This document shows positions 39,650-49,253 of a stretch of DNA of 64,000 nucleotides, in pieces. The notes beneath the pieces were generated by a model. It was not told the origin of the DNA. It saw nothing but the letters and a program-made list of their open reading frames with translations, and searched no databases. How positions within the stretch are numbered: position 1 is the stretch's first letter; every line of letters starts with the position of its first letter. This DNA is from Alphaproteobacteria bacterium (GTDB taxonomy: Bacteria; Pseudomonadota; Alphaproteobacteria; UBA2966; CAIVPW01): the NCBI GenBank assembly GCA_947481575.1, contig CANKGV010000005.1, forward strand, positions 59,462-123,461. Direction: 5' to 3'. The position numbers and the translations under genes are program-made.

Positions 39650-40159
39650 ATGGCGCGCAAACCCCCTCCGCCCGGCGGCTCGCCGTGGGCGTTGTCCAAG
39701 CGGATCGAAACCTTCGTGGTGATCCAGGCCGATCCGGCTCTGGTGTGGAGCACGCTGACCGACTTCCGCGCTTTGCCGGAATGGAACACGTTCCTGCGCA
39801 TTCCCGTTGGCGAGGCGCGCGAAGGCTCGGTGCTCGAAGTCACCATCAGCATCCCCGGCTCGCGCAGCATGAAGTTCAAGCCGACCGTCCTGCGCGCGCT
39901 GCCAAACCGCGAGCTGCGCTGGCTCGGCCGCGTGCTGATGCCGGGCCTGTTCGACGGCGAGCACTGGTTCCGCATCACGCCCCAGGCCGGCGGCACCCGC
40001 TTCGAACAGTGCGAAACCTTCAACGGCATCCTGGTCCCCTTCGTGATGGGCGGGTTCCCCTACCGCGCGACCCAGCGGGCGTTTGAATCCTTCAACGCAT
40101 CGCTCAAAGCGCGCGTCGAAAAACTCGCTGCGGCCGAGCCCGCCGCGGGGGTGGCGTGA
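39650..40159 (+). CDS. SRPBCC-fold (polyketide cyclase/START-like) protein
   Basis: A 169-residue protein with the helix-grip fold used to bind hydrophobic ligands. Recognisable parts are ALSKRIETFVVIQADPALVW, TLTDFRALPEWNTF and GTRFEQCETFNGILVPF. The ligand is unknown. It starts 3 bp after the end of the cfa remnant and probably shared its transcript, so it may have a role linked to lipids. It has no signal peptide. Confidence 0.82.
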   Translation: MARKPPPPGGSPWALSKRIETFVVIQADPALVWSTLTDFRALPEWNTFLRIPVGEAREGSVLEVTISIPGSRSMKFKPTVLRALPNRELRWLGRVLMPGLFDGEHWFRITPQAGGTRFEQCETFNGILVPFVMGGFPYRATQRAFESFNASLKARVEKLAAAEPAAGVA

Positions 40160-40262
40160 GACGCGTCCGAGTTATCCCCGTTGTTGTTCGCCTGTGGATG
40201 GTTGTTGTCCCCCGCTCAATTTGGCGCTCCGTGAATCCGCCGCGTAGTTCTGTGGTACCTCA

Positions 40263-41795
40263 ATGACCGTGGAGGCCCGGGGGAACAATCTGATCGCGTT
40301 CGGTGATCGCGCACCGGCTACTGCAGCCGGCTACCGCGAGCAGCCGCACAACCTTGAGGCCGAGCAGGCACTCCTAGGCGCAATCCTGGTGAACAACGAG
40401 GCGGCCCACCAGGTCGCCGGCTTCCTCGCCCCACAGCACTTCTTCCAGCCGGTTCACGGCCGCATCTTCGAGCACGCGATGAAGATGATCGAGCGCAGCC
40501 AGTATGCGAACCCGGTCACGCTGAAGTCGTTCTTCGCGCGCGACGACGCCCTCGCGGAAGTCGGCGGCGCATCGTACCTCGACCGTCTCGCCGCCTCCGT
40601 CGTCAGCGTCGTTAACGCCGAGGCCTATGGCCGCGCCATCCACGATTGCTTCCTGCGCCGCGAGTTGATCACGGTCGGCGAAACCATCGTCGCTACCGCC
40701 TACGACTCCACCCTCGATGAGCCGGCCACGCACCAGATCGAGAACGCGGAACAATCGCTGTTCCACCTTGCCGAAGACGGCCGCCCCGAAGGGGGGCTGC
40801 AGGTATTCCGCGAATCCCTGCTCGCTGCGATCACCAGCATCGAAGCGGCCTACAAGGCCGATGGCCGCTTGGTCGGCGTGTCGACGGGGTTGCACGACCT
40901 CGACAAGAAGCTCGGCGGCCTGCACCGCTCCGACCTGATCGTGATCGCCGGACGCCCGTCGATGGGCAAGACCGCGCTCGCCACCAACATCGCCTTCTCC
41001 GCCGCCAAGTCGTTTAAGGCTGCGTCCGGTCAGCCTGGTTCGGAATACCCGGAAGGCGCCGTGGTCGCGTTCTTCTCGCTCGAAATGTCGGCCGAGCAGA
41101 TCGCGTCCCGCATCTTGTCCGACGTCGCGCGCATCCCGTCGCAAAAGCTGCTCACCGCCAGCCTCGGCACCGACGACTTCCTGCGCTTCACCCAAGCCAG
41201 CATCGAAATCGAAACCGCGCCCCTGTGGATCGACGACACGCCGGCGCTCAGCGTGCCCGCCATCTGGACCCGCGCGCGCCGCCTAAAGCGTCAGCAGGGC
41301 TTGGGGCTGATTGTCGTCGACTATCTCCAACTCATGCGCCCCGCCGGCGGCCGCGGCAGCGGCTCCGAGAACCGCGTGCAGGAGATCAGCGAGATCACGC
41401 GCTCGTTGAAAGCGATGGCGAAGGACTTGGAAGTCCCGGTGATCGCGCTGTCCCAGCTCAGCCGCGCGCCCGAGATGCGCGAAGACAAACGCCCCATGCT
41501 GTCGGACTTGCGTGAGTCAGGCTCGATCGAGCAGGACGCCGACGTGGTGTTGCTGTTGTACCGCGAGGAATACTATCTGGAGCGCCGCCAACCGCCGCAG
41601 CATGGCGGCGAGCAGACCGAGGAACACCGCAAGTGGCAAGAGGAGATGGAGAAGGTCCACAGCATCGCGGAAGTAATCATCGGCAAGCAGCGCCATGGTC
41701 CCACCGGTACGGTGTCGCTCCACTTCGACGCCGAGTTCACCCACTTCGGCAACCTGGAGCGCGAGCGCTTCTCGTCGGCGCCGCCGCCGTTCTGA
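40263..41795 (+). CDS. dnaB: Replicative DNA helicase
   Basis: A 510-residue hexameric helicase that unwinds the replication fork 5' to 3'. The N-terminal domain starts REQPHNLEAEQALLGAILVNN. The RecA-like motor has Walker A AGRPSMGKTALATNIAF and motif QLSRAPEMREDKRPMLSDLRES (quoted in part) with the loop LRESGSIEQDADVVLLLYR. No intein insertion is present. About 100 bp separates it from the SRPBCC gene. Confidence 0.97.
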   Translation: MTVEARGNNLIAFGDRAPATAAGYREQPHNLEAEQALLGAILVNNEAAHQVAGFLAPQHFFQPVHGRIFEHAMKMIERSQYANPVTLKSFFARDDALAEVGGASYLDRLAASVVSVVNAEAYGRAIHDCFLRRELITVGETIVATAYDSTLDEPATHQIENAEQSLFHLAEDGRPEGGLQVFRESLLAAITSIEAAYKADGRLVGVSTGLHDLDKKLGGLHRSDLIVIAGRPSMGKTALATNIAFSAAKSFKAASGQPGSEYPEGAVVAFFSLEMSAEQIASRILSDVARIPSQKLLTASLGTDDFLRFTQASIEIETAPLWIDDTPALSVPAIWTRARRLKRQQGLGLIVVDYLQLMRPAGGRGSGSENRVQEISEITRSLKAMAKDLEVPVIALSQLSRAPEMREDKRPMLSDLRESGSIEQDADVVLLLYREEYYLERRQPPQHGGEQTEEHRKWQEEMEKVHSIAEVIIGKQRHGPTGTVSLHFDAEFTHFGNLERERFSSAPPPF

Positions 41796-41822
41796 GTCTT
41801 GGCGCCTAGCGCCGTTGCGGCC

Positions 41823-42935
41823 ATGAGCGAGTCCTCCGCCCGCGGCATTCTCACCATCGACCTCGGCGCCGTCGCCGCCAACTGGCAGGCGCTTGCCCGC
41901 CGCACCGCCCCCTCCGCCTGCGGTGCCGTCGTCAAGGCCGACGCCTACGGCCTCGGCGTCGCCCGCGTCGCCCCGGCTCTGTTCGCCGCCGGGTGCCGCA
42001 CCTACTTCGTTGCCTCCGTCGAAGAAGGCGTCGAGCTGCGCGGCATCCTGGGACCCGACCCGGCGATCCTGGTCCTGAACAGCCCCGAGCCGGTGCGCGA
42101 CGCCCGCGCCCACGACCTAATCCCGGTCCTGAACTCGCCGGCGCAGATCGACACCTGGATCGCCGCCGGCCGCGCCGCCGGCGCCGTGCTGCCCGCCGCC
42201 GTGCATGTCGACACCGGCATGAACCGCCTCGGCCTGAGCGCCCATGAGACAGCAGAGTTCGCGGTCGATCGTGCCCGCCGCGACGGCGTCGACGTCGTGC
42301 TGGTCATGAGCCACCTCGCCTGCGCCGAGGACCCGGCCCATCCGATGAACCGTCACCAGCTCACCGACTTCCTGCGCCGCATCGCCGCCCTGCCCGCCGC
42401 ACCGGCCAGCCTCGCTAACTCCGCAGGCATCCTTCTGGGCCAGCCCTACCACTTCCAGCTGTCCCGTCCGGGCATCGCCCTGTACGGCGGTCAGGTGTCG
42501 TCCGACCCCACCCTGGCGATGGCGGAAGTGGTTCATTTGCAAGGGAAAATTGTCCAGGTCCGGCGCGTTGACACCCCCGAAAGCGTTGGCTACGGTGCCG
42601 CTTTCCACGTGTCCGGGCCGTCCCGAATCGCCACCGTCGCCGTTGGTTACGCTGACGGCTATCCGCGTTCCGCGGGGGCGCAAGGTTCCGATCTGGCGCG
42701 GGGTTCCGTCATCGTGTCGGGCATGCGGGTCCCGATCGTCGGCAGGGTTTCCATGGACCTGATTACGATCGACGTGACCGCCGTGCCCGAGAGTGCGGCC
42801 CATTCTGGCGCGCTGGTCAGCCTAATCGGCGGTGGTATGGCGCTGGACGAAGTCGCATCGGCCGCCGGCACCATCTCGTATGAGATTCTCACGTCCCTCG
42901 GCCCGCGCTACGAGCGCCGGTACTTGGAAGGCTAG
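41823..42935 (+). CDS. alr: Alanine racemase
   Basis: A 370-residue PLP enzyme interconverting L- and D-alanine for peptidoglycan. The PLP lysine is at about residue 38 in AVVKADAYGLG; HVDTGMNRLGL and the C-terminal GRVSMDLITIDVT are typical. I choose the ATG at 41823 (MSESSARGILTIDLGA); a TTG at 41799 is the ORF start. It follows dnaB by 27 bp. Confidence 0.95.
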   Translation: MSESSARGILTIDLGAVAANWQALARRTAPSACGAVVKADAYGLGVARVAPALFAAGCRTYFVASVEEGVELRGILGPDPAILVLNSPEPVRDARAHDLIPVLNSPAQIDTWIAAGRAAGAVLPAAVHVDTGMNRLGLSAHETAEFAVDRARRDGVDVVLVMSHLACAEDPAHPMNRHQLTDFLRRIAALPAAPASLANSAGILLGQPYHFQLSRPGIALYGGQVSSDPTLAMAEVVHLQGKIVQVRRVDTPESVGYGAAFHVSGPSRIATVAVGYADGYPRSAGAQGSDLARGSVIVSGMRVPIVGRVSMDLITIDVTAVPESAAHSGALVSLIGGGMALDEVASAAGTISYEILTSLGPRYERRYLEG

Positions 42936-42939
42936 GCGG

Positions 42940-43728
42940 ATGCTCGCATTCCCGCTCCAATTCCTCACCACCATTGGCCGCACCACGCGGTTGGCGCTGG
43001 CCGCCACCGGCCAGTTCGCCCGCTTCACTGCCAGCGGCTTGCGCGCTTGTGTGCAGCCACCGTTCTACCCGCGCCTGCTTGGCCATCAGTTGCTCGCCAT
43101 CGGCTACTACTCACTGCCGGTCGTCGGCATGACTGCCATGTTCACCGGCATGGTGCTGGCGCTGCAGATCTACCTCGGCTCCGCGCGCTTCAGCGCCGAG
43201 AGTGCGGTCGCCAGCATCGTCGTGATCGGCATTACCCGTGAACTCGGCCCGGTAATCGCCGGCCTCATGGTGGCGGGCCGCGTCGGCGCTGCTATCGCCG
43301 CCGAAATCGGCACCATGCGGGTGACCGAGCAGATCGATGCGCTGGAGACCCTCTCCACCGACCCGTTCCGCTACCTTGTTGCGCCGCGCCTGATCGCGGC
43401 AGCCATCACCATGCCGATGCTGGTGCTGATCGGTGACATCATCGGCGTGTTCGGCGCCTACGTGATTGGCGTGAACAAGCTCGGCTTCGCGCCCACCGTC
43501 TACATCCACAACACGTGGGACTTCTTGGAAGTCATGGACGTGGTGTCGGGCCTCGTGAAGGCATCGGTGTTCGGCTTCATCATCGCGCTCATGGGCTGCT
43601 ACTACGGCTATCAAAGCCGCGGCGGCGCGCAGGGCGTGGGTGCGGCCACCACCAGCGCCGTGGTCACCGCATCGATCCTGCTGATCGGCGCTGACTACCT
43701 GCTATCGGAAATGTTCTTCGCCCAATGA
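42940..43728 (+). CDS. mlaE: MlaE-type ABC transporter permease
   Basis: A 262-residue permease of the phospholipid transport system that keeps outer-membrane lipid asymmetry. Five to six membrane helices are visible, with the family core GITRELGPVIAGLMVAGRVG followed by AAEIGTMRVTEQIDAL. The ATG at 42940 is 4 bp after alr; mlaF overlaps its stop. The mlaD/mlaC partners are not in the window. Confidence 0.93.
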   Translation: MLAFPLQFLTTIGRTTRLALAATGQFARFTASGLRACVQPPFYPRLLGHQLLAIGYYSLPVVGMTAMFTGMVLALQIYLGSARFSAESAVASIVVIGITRELGPVIAGLMVAGRVGAAIAAEIGTMRVTEQIDALETLSTDPFRYLVAPRLIAAAITMPMLVLIGDIIGVFGAYVIGVNKLGFAPTVYIHNTWDFLEVMDVVSGLVKASVFGFIIALMGCYYGYQSRGGAQGVGAATTSAVVTASILLIGADYLLSEMFFAQ

Positions 43729-44504
43729 CGGACGCTGTCCCCAAAATCCGCCTGAAGGGCGTGCGCAAAGCGTTCGGGCGCAAGACTGTCCTCAAAGGCG
43801 TCGACATCGATGTGGCGAAGGGCGAGTCGCTCGTCGTCATCGGCGGTTCCGGCACCGGCAAGTCCGTGCTGCTGAAGTGCATCATTGGCCTGCTGCCGCC
43901 CGACGCCGGCTCGATCTTGGTCGACGGCGCTGAGGTAGTGGGCCTGCGCGGGCGCGAGCGCGCCGAAGTACGCCGCAAGTTCGGCATGCTGTTCCAAAGC
44001 GCCGCGTTGTTCGACAGCCTGAACGTTTGGGAGAACGTCGCGTTCGGCCTGATCGAAGGCCGTGGCATGGCGCGGCGTGAAGCACGCGCGAAGGCGATGG
44101 ACATGCTTGCGCGTGTCGGCCTCGGTGCCGACGTCGGCAACCTATCGCCATCGGAACTCTCGGGCGGGATGCGCAAGCGCGTGGGCTTGGCCCGCGCCAT
44201 CGCCACTGAGCCCGAGATTCTGTTCTTCGACGAGCCCACCACCGGTCTCGACCCGATCATGAGCGAGGTCATCAACGAATTGATCGTGAAGTGCGTGCGC
44301 GAACTTGGCGCCACCGCCATCTCGATCACCCACGACCTCGGCAGTGCGCGGAAGATCGCCGACCGGGTGGCGATGCTGCACGGCGGCAACATCGTCTGGG
44401 AGGGCCCCGTCGCCGAGTTGGACAAGTCCAGCAACGCCTTCGTCGATCAGTTCATCAACGGCCGCGCCGAAGGTCCCATTCATGTCGAGGTGGCCGCCGG
44501 GTGA
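43725..44504 (+). CDS. mlaF: MlaF-type ABC transporter ATPase
   Basis: A 259-residue ATPase paired with MlaE. Walker A GGSGTGKSVLLKCIIGLL, signature LSGGMRKRVGLARAIA and Walker [17 protein letters not shown] are clear. The ATG overlaps the mlaE stop by 4 bp. Confidence 0.94.
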   Translation: MTDAVPKIRLKGVRKAFGRKTVLKGVDIDVAKGESLVVIGGSGTGKSVLLKCIIGLLPPDAGSILVDGAEVVGLRGRERAEVRRKFGMLFQSAALFDSLNVWENVAFGLIEGRGMARREARAKAMDMLARVGLGADVGNLSPSELSGGMRKRVGLARAIATEPEILFFDEPTTGLDPIMSEVINELIVKCVRELGATAISITHDLGSARKIADRVAMLHGGNIVWEGPVAELDKSSNAFVDQFINGRAEGPIHVEVAAG

Positions 44505-45871
44505 GCAAGTCGCGCTCGCGCTACGTGTGCCAGGCCTGCGGCGCTGTCGCGGGCAAGTGGTCGGGCCGATGTGAATCGTGTGGCGCCTGGAACCAGATCG
44601 TCGAGGAGCAAGTCGTCGAAGGCCGCATCGGCGGTGTCGCGACGGCCGCCGGCCGCGCCCTTCCGACCGAGTCGCTGTCCGGCCAATCGCCGACATTCCG
44701 GCGCCTGCCGTCCGGCATCGGTGAATTCGATGGCGTGGTGGGCGGCGGCCTAGTACCTGGGTCCGCGGTGCTGGTGGGCGGCGAACCGGGGATCGGCAAG
44801 TCCACCTTGCTGCTGCAAGTCGCTGCATCGATCGCCAGCAAAGGCATCGCGTGCCTGTACGTCACTGGCGAAGAAGCGTTGGACCAGATTCGCGCGCGCG
44901 GTCAGCGCCTGGGACTGGCCGATGCACCGTTGCGCCTGGCCGCCGCCACAGATGCCGCTGCGATTGCCGCCACTCTGGCCGCGCCGGACGCCCCGGCCGT
45001 CGTGATCATCGACTCAATCCAAACCCTGTTCCTGACCGAGTTGGAGTCCGCCCCCGGATCGGTGGCCCAAGTGCGCGGCACCGCCCAGGTGTTGATCGCC
45101 GCCGCCAAACGTAGCGGCGCAGCCCTGGTGATCCTGGGGCACGTCACCAAGGAAGGCGTCATCGCCGGCCCGCGCGTCCTCGAGCACATGGTCGATGCCG
45201 TCGTCTACTTCGAAGGAGACCGCGGCACCCCATTCCGCATCCTCCGCGCAGTGAAGAATCGCTTCGGACCCGCCGACGAGATCGGCGTGTTCACGATGAC
45301 CTCGACCGGCCTGGCAGAGGTCACCAACCCTTCGGCGCTGTTCCTGTCCGACCGGGGCGAGCCGGCCAGCGGTACTGCCGTGTTCGCCGGCATCGAGGGT
45401 ACCCGCCCACTTCTGGCGGAAATCCAGGCATTGGTGGCGCCAAGTTCCCTCGCCACGCCCCGCCGCGCCGTCGTCGGCTGGGACGCGGCGCGCCTCGCCA
45501 TGGTGCTGGCGGTGCTCGATGCACGCTGCGGACTGGCAATGGGGGGCCGGGACATCTATCTCAACGTCACAGGTGGGTTGCGGATACAGGAGCCCGGCGC
45601 CGATTTGGCCGTAGCGGCAGCATTGGTTTCGTCCCTATCCGGGATCCCGGTCCCCGAGGGCACGGTTGCATTCGGCGAGATCGGCCTGTCCGGCGACGTG
45701 CGGCCGGTCAGCCAGCCGGGCCTGCGGCTGCGCGAGGCGGCCAAGCTTGGCTTCCGCACGGCCTGGGCACCTCCGCTGCGCGGTGCCGATGCCGAAGCGC
45801 CGCTGCGCCACACGGAGATTGTGAGCGTCGCTGAGTTGGTGGCTTTGGTTGGCGCCGGGGAAGCGCAATGA
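44501..45871 (+). CDS. radA: DNA repair protein RadA (Sms)
   Basis: A 456-residue helicase-like ATPase that drives branch migration in recombination. The zinc motif CQACGAVAGKWSGRCESCGAWN is at the start. Walker A (GGEPGIGKSTLLLQVA), the RadA-specific VKNRFGPADEIG and a Lon-protease-like C-terminal domain follow. The start is a GTG at 44501 overlapping the mlaF stop; the track's longer ORF lies inside mlaF. Confidence 0.95.
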   Translation: MSKSRSRYVCQACGAVAGKWSGRCESCGAWNQIVEEQVVEGRIGGVATAAGRALPTESLSGQSPTFRRLPSGIGEFDGVVGGGLVPGSAVLVGGEPGIGKSTLLLQVAASIASKGIACLYVTGEEALDQIRARGQRLGLADAPLRLAAATDAAAIAATLAAPDAPAVVIIDSIQTLFLTELESAPGSVAQVRGTAQVLIAAAKRSGAALVILGHVTKEGVIAGPRVLEHMVDAVVYFEGDRGTPFRILRAVKNRFGPADEIGVFTMTSTGLAEVTNPSALFLSDRGEPASGTAVFAGIEGTRPLLAEIQALVAPSSLATPRRAVVGWDAARLAMVLAVLDARCGLAMGGRDIYLNVTGGLRIQEPGADLAVAAALVSSLSGIPVPEGTVAFGEIGLSGDVRPVSQPGLRLREAAKLGFRTAWAPPLRGADAEAPLRHTEIVSVAELVALVGAGEAQ

Positions 45872-46428
45872 GCGGTTCCGCGATCGTGGATGTCGGAATC
45901 TTAGCGATGGTCTTGCTGTCCGCCGTACTGGCGCTTTCCCGCGGGTTCGCCAAGGAGGCCCTTGCCATGGGCGCCCTGGTCGCAGCGGCCGCCGCCACCC
46001 TGTACCTGCGCCCCTATTTCCTGCCGTATGCGCAGCGCTATGTGTCGGACGAACTGATCTCCAACGGCGCCACCATCCTCGTGCTATTCGTGGCCGTCCT
46101 GGTCTTGGTGAGCCTAGTTGGACACCCGATCGCCGTGCGCGTCCGCCAAAGCCGGCTCGGCCCGGTGGATCGGTGGCTCGGGTTCGCATTCGGCGCCTTG
46201 CGCGGGCTGGCTATCGTCACAGTCGCCTACGCGATTCTGTTGTGGTTCACGCAGCCTGACCAACCACCGCAGTGGGTCACACAGGCCCGCCTAGTCCCGT
46301 ATGTGCAGAAGCTTGTCCCCTACGTCGAAGAGTTCGGCGTGTGGTTCATGGATCTGATGCCGGCACTGAGCAATGACCAAACCACCACCGCGCGCATCAC
46401 GGCCAATAGGGAGTCCACCCGAGCATGA
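45868..46428 (+). CDS. cvpA: CvpA family protein
   Basis: A 186-residue membrane protein with four predicted helices and LALSRGFAKEALAMGALVAA and LGFAFGALRGLAIVTVAYAI, the CvpA core. First known from colicin V production; its molecular role is poorly defined. It overlaps radA and purF by 4 bp each, and linkage to purF is widely conserved. Confidence 0.9.
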   Translation: MSGSAIVDVGILAMVLLSAVLALSRGFAKEALAMGALVAAAAATLYLRPYFLPYAQRYVSDELISNGATILVLFVAVLVLVSLVGHPIAVRVRQSRLGPVDRWLGFAFGALRGLAIVTVAYAILLWFTQPDQPPQWVTQARLVPYVQKLVPYVEEFGVWFMDLMPALSNDQTTTARITANRESTRA

Positions 46429-47900
46429 CCCCATTCGACGACAAGCTGCACGAGGAGTGCGGGGTGTTCGGGATCTTCGGCCATACCGACTCCGCGGCCC
46501 ATACCGCGCTCGGCCTCCACGCCCTGCAGCACCGCGGTCAGGAAGCAGCCGGCATCGTCACGTGGGACGGCAAGCAGTTCAATACCCACAAGAGCCTCGG
46601 ACTGGTGGGTGACACGTTCAACAGCCAAGAAGTGATCGAGCGCCTGCGCGGGCGCAACGCAATCGGCCACGTGCGCTATGCGACGACCGGCGGCACTATC
46701 CTGCGCAACGTGCAGCCCCTGTTCGCCGATTTCGATTTCGGCGGCTTTGCGGTCGGTCACAACGGCAATTTGACCAACGCCCGTATCCTGCGCAGAGAGT
46801 TGGTTTCGCGCGGTGCGATCTTCCAGTCGACCACCGACACGGAGGTGCTGATCCACCTGATCGCCAACGCCCGCGAGTCCTCTGGCGTGATTTCACCGGC
46901 GACGGCGGAACCGGGCATCGTATCGCGCGTAATCGAAGCCCTGAAGCAAGTCCATGGTGCGTACTCCCTGGTTGCCCTTACGGCAAAGTTCATGTTGGGC
47001 GCGCGCGATCCCCACGGCGTGCGCCCGCTGGTCATCGGCAAGCTCGATGGCGCGCTAATCCTGGCTAGCGAAACCTGTGCGCTCGACATCCTCGGCGCGG
47101 AGTTCGTGCGCGATGTCGAGCCGGGCGAGATCGTCATCATCGACGACAACGGGATCAAGAGCCTACACCCATTCCTTCCCGTCGCGCCCCGCTTCTGCAT
47201 TTTCGAATACGTGTACTTCGCGCGGCCCGACAGCACGATCGGCGGAATGAACGTATACCGGGCGCGCCGCCACATCGGGGCTGAACTGGCACGCGAGTCG
47301 CCGGTCGCGGGCGCCGACATGGTGATTCCCGTGCCGGACTCCGGCACACCGGCGGCAATCGGCTACGCCCAACAGTCGGGCGTTCCGTTCGAGCTCGGCA
47401 TCATCCGCAACCACTACGTTGGCCGCACGTTTATCGAACCGGCGGAACAGATCCGGCATTTGGGCGTGCGCCTCAAGCACAACGCCAACCGGTCAGAACT
47501 CAACGGAAAGAGCGTGGTGCTAGTAGACGACTCAATCGTGCGCGGTACGACTTCGGTGAAGATCGTCGAGATGGTCCGCAGTGCCGGCGCGCGCGAGGTG
47601 CACATGCGCATCGCGAGCCCGCCGACGAAGGACTCATGCTTTTACGGCGTCGACACGCCCAAGCGCTCCGACCTGCTAGCTTCGAGCCGTACGGTCGAGG
47701 AAATGCGCCAATACATCGGCATCGACAGCTTGGCGTTCTTGTCGATGGACGGGATGTACCGTGCGGTAGGCCAAGCAGGGCGCAATGCCAAAGCACCACA
47801 GTATTGCGATGCGTGCTTCTCCGGCGAGTACCCGATTCCGTTGACGGATCAGATGGAGGGCGCGCCACCCAACCAGCTATCGCTGCTGGCCGACCACTAG
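46425..47900 (+). CDS. purF: Amidophosphoribosyltransferase
   Basis: A 491-residue enzyme making phosphoribosylamine from PRPP and glutamine, the first step of purine synthesis. Cys12 in DKLHEECGVFGIFG becomes the N-terminal nucleophile after an 11-residue propeptide is removed. The PRPP motif is VVLVDDSIVRGTTSVKIVEM. The C-terminal YCDACFSGEYPIPL and other cysteines match the Fe-S-containing Bacillus-type enzymes. Its stop shares CTAG with the stop of the converging der gene. Confidence 0.96.
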   Translation: MTPFDDKLHEECGVFGIFGHTDSAAHTALGLHALQHRGQEAAGIVTWDGKQFNTHKSLGLVGDTFNSQEVIERLRGRNAIGHVRYATTGGTILRNVQPLFADFDFGGFAVGHNGNLTNARILRRELVSRGAIFQSTTDTEVLIHLIANARESSGVISPATAEPGIVSRVIEALKQVHGAYSLVALTAKFMLGARDPHGVRPLVIGKLDGALILASETCALDILGAEFVRDVEPGEIVIIDDNGIKSLHPFLPVAPRFCIFEYVYFARPDSTIGGMNVYRARRHIGAELARESPVAGADMVIPVPDSGTPAAIGYAQQSGVPFELGIIRNHYVGRTFIEPAEQIRHLGVRLKHNANRSELNGKSVVLVDDSIVRGTTSVKIVEMVRSAGAREVHMRIASPPTKDSCFYGVDTPKRSDLLASSRTVEEMRQYIGIDSLAFLSMDGMYRAVGQAGRNAKAPQYCDACFSGEYPIPLTDQMEGAPPNQLSLLADH

Positions 47901-49249
47901 TGGTGGCGTAGGCTGAAGTCGGCCGCCTTGCCGGGGCTACGCCGCACCGTCATGCGGATCGGCACGCCCTCAAGATCGAACTGCTCGCGCAGATCGTTCA
48001 CCACATAGCGGATGTAGGAATCCGGCAGGTCTTTCGGGCGGCTGGTAAACAGGACGAACCGCGGCGGGCGCGACGCCACCTGGGTCATGTAGCGCAGCCG
48101 GATCGGTCGGCCCTGGGGTGACGGCGGCGAGTTGCGCGCCACTACGTCTTCGAGCCAGCGGTTCAGTTCGCCCGTCGGAATATTGCGGTTCCAGCGCTCG
48201 TACGTTGCCAGGACCGTCGGCATCAGCTTTTCCACACCGGTGCCGGTGCGGGCTGACAGCATCACGACAGGAACACCGCGCACTTGCGACAGCGAGTCGG
48301 CGAGGCGCTCGCGCAGTTCGGTGAGTGCCTTGCCGCGATCATCGATCACGTCCGCTTTGTTCACGACAATTACTACCGCGCGGCCCTCTTCAACCGCCAG
48401 CGCAGCGATCGACAAGTCCGCCCGTGCCATCGGCTCGGTACCATCGAGCACCACTGCCACCACCTGGGCGAACCCAAGAGCGCGCCGGGAGTCCTCGACC
48501 GCCATCTCTTCCAGCGGCTGATCAACCTTAGCCGAGCGCCGCATGCCGGCCGTATCGACGAGTTGTACGGACTTGCCCTCGTACTCCCACTGCACCGCGA
48601 TTGCGTCGCGAGTCAGTCCCGGCTCGGGGCCGGTCAGCATGCGTTCGTAGCCAACCAACTGATTCAGCAGCGTGGACTTGCCGACATTCGGCTTGCCGAT
48701 GATAGCGAGCTTCAGCGGCCCTTCGGCGCCGCGCGCAGCCACCTCGTGCTCCGCGTCCCCGATGTACGCCCACAGCGCCTCGTGCAGATCCGCAAGGCCA
48801 AGGTTGTGCTCAGCGGAAATCGCGACGGGGTCGCCCAGCCCCAGGGAGTAGGAATCGTAGAATCCAGAGTCGGAGTTGCGCCCCTCGCACTTGTTGGCGA
48901 CCAGCACGACCGGCTTCTTAGAGGCGCGCACGAGGCGCGCAAACGCTTCGTCGGTGGGCGTGACGCCCAACTTGGCATCGATCACCAAGAGGGAGAGGTC
49001 GGCTTCAGCGATTGCCATCTCGGTCTGCCGCCACATCCGTGCGGAGAGACTCTCGGGATCGCCCTCCTCGTAGCCGGCCGTATCGATGACGCGGAACTTC
49101 AAGCCCGCCAAGCTTGCTTCGCCTTCCCGCCGGTCGCGGGTAAGGCCCGGCGTCGGGTCGACCAGCGCCAGGCGGCGGCCGACGAGACGGTTGAACAGGG
49201 TTGACTTGCCGACATTGGGCCGGCCGACGATCGCCACGGTAAACGCCAT
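47897..49249 (-). CDS. der: GTPase Der (EngA)
   Basis: A 450-residue GTPase with two tandem G domains, needed for 50S assembly. The P-loops are IVGRPNVGKSTLFNRLVG at the start and IIGKPNVGKSTLLNQLVG near residue 185. The C-terminal KH-like domain ends the protein. The ATG at 49249 is 4 bp after bamB, giving the usual bamB-der order. Confidence 0.96.
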   Translation of the reverse strand: MAFTVAIVGRPNVGKSTLFNRLVGRRLALVDPTPGLTRDRREGEASLAGLKFRVIDTAGYEEGDPESLSARMWRQTEMAIAEADLSLLVIDAKLGVTPTDEAFARLVRASKKPVVLVANKCEGRNSDSGFYDSYSLGLGDPVAISAEHNLGLADLHEALWAYIGDAEHEVAARGAEGPLKLAIIGKPNVGKSTLLNQLVGYERMLTGPEPGLTRDAIAVQWEYEGKSVQLVDTAGMRRSAKVDQPLEEMAVEDSRRALGFAQVVAVVLDGTEPMARADLSIAALAVEEGRAVVIVVNKADVIDDRGKALTELRERLADSLSQVRGVPVVMLSARTGTGVEKLMPTVLATYERWNRNIPTGELNRWLEDVVARNSPPSPQGRPIRLRYMTQVASRPPRFVLFTSRPKDLPDSYIRYVVNDLREQFDLEGVPIRMTVRRSPGKAADFSLRHH

Positions 49250-49253
49250 TGCG

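Noticed and set aside
40160-40262. TTATCCCCG near dnaB as a DnaA box and origin
   Set aside because: A single degenerate site without AT-rich DNA or box clustering; not enough for an origin.
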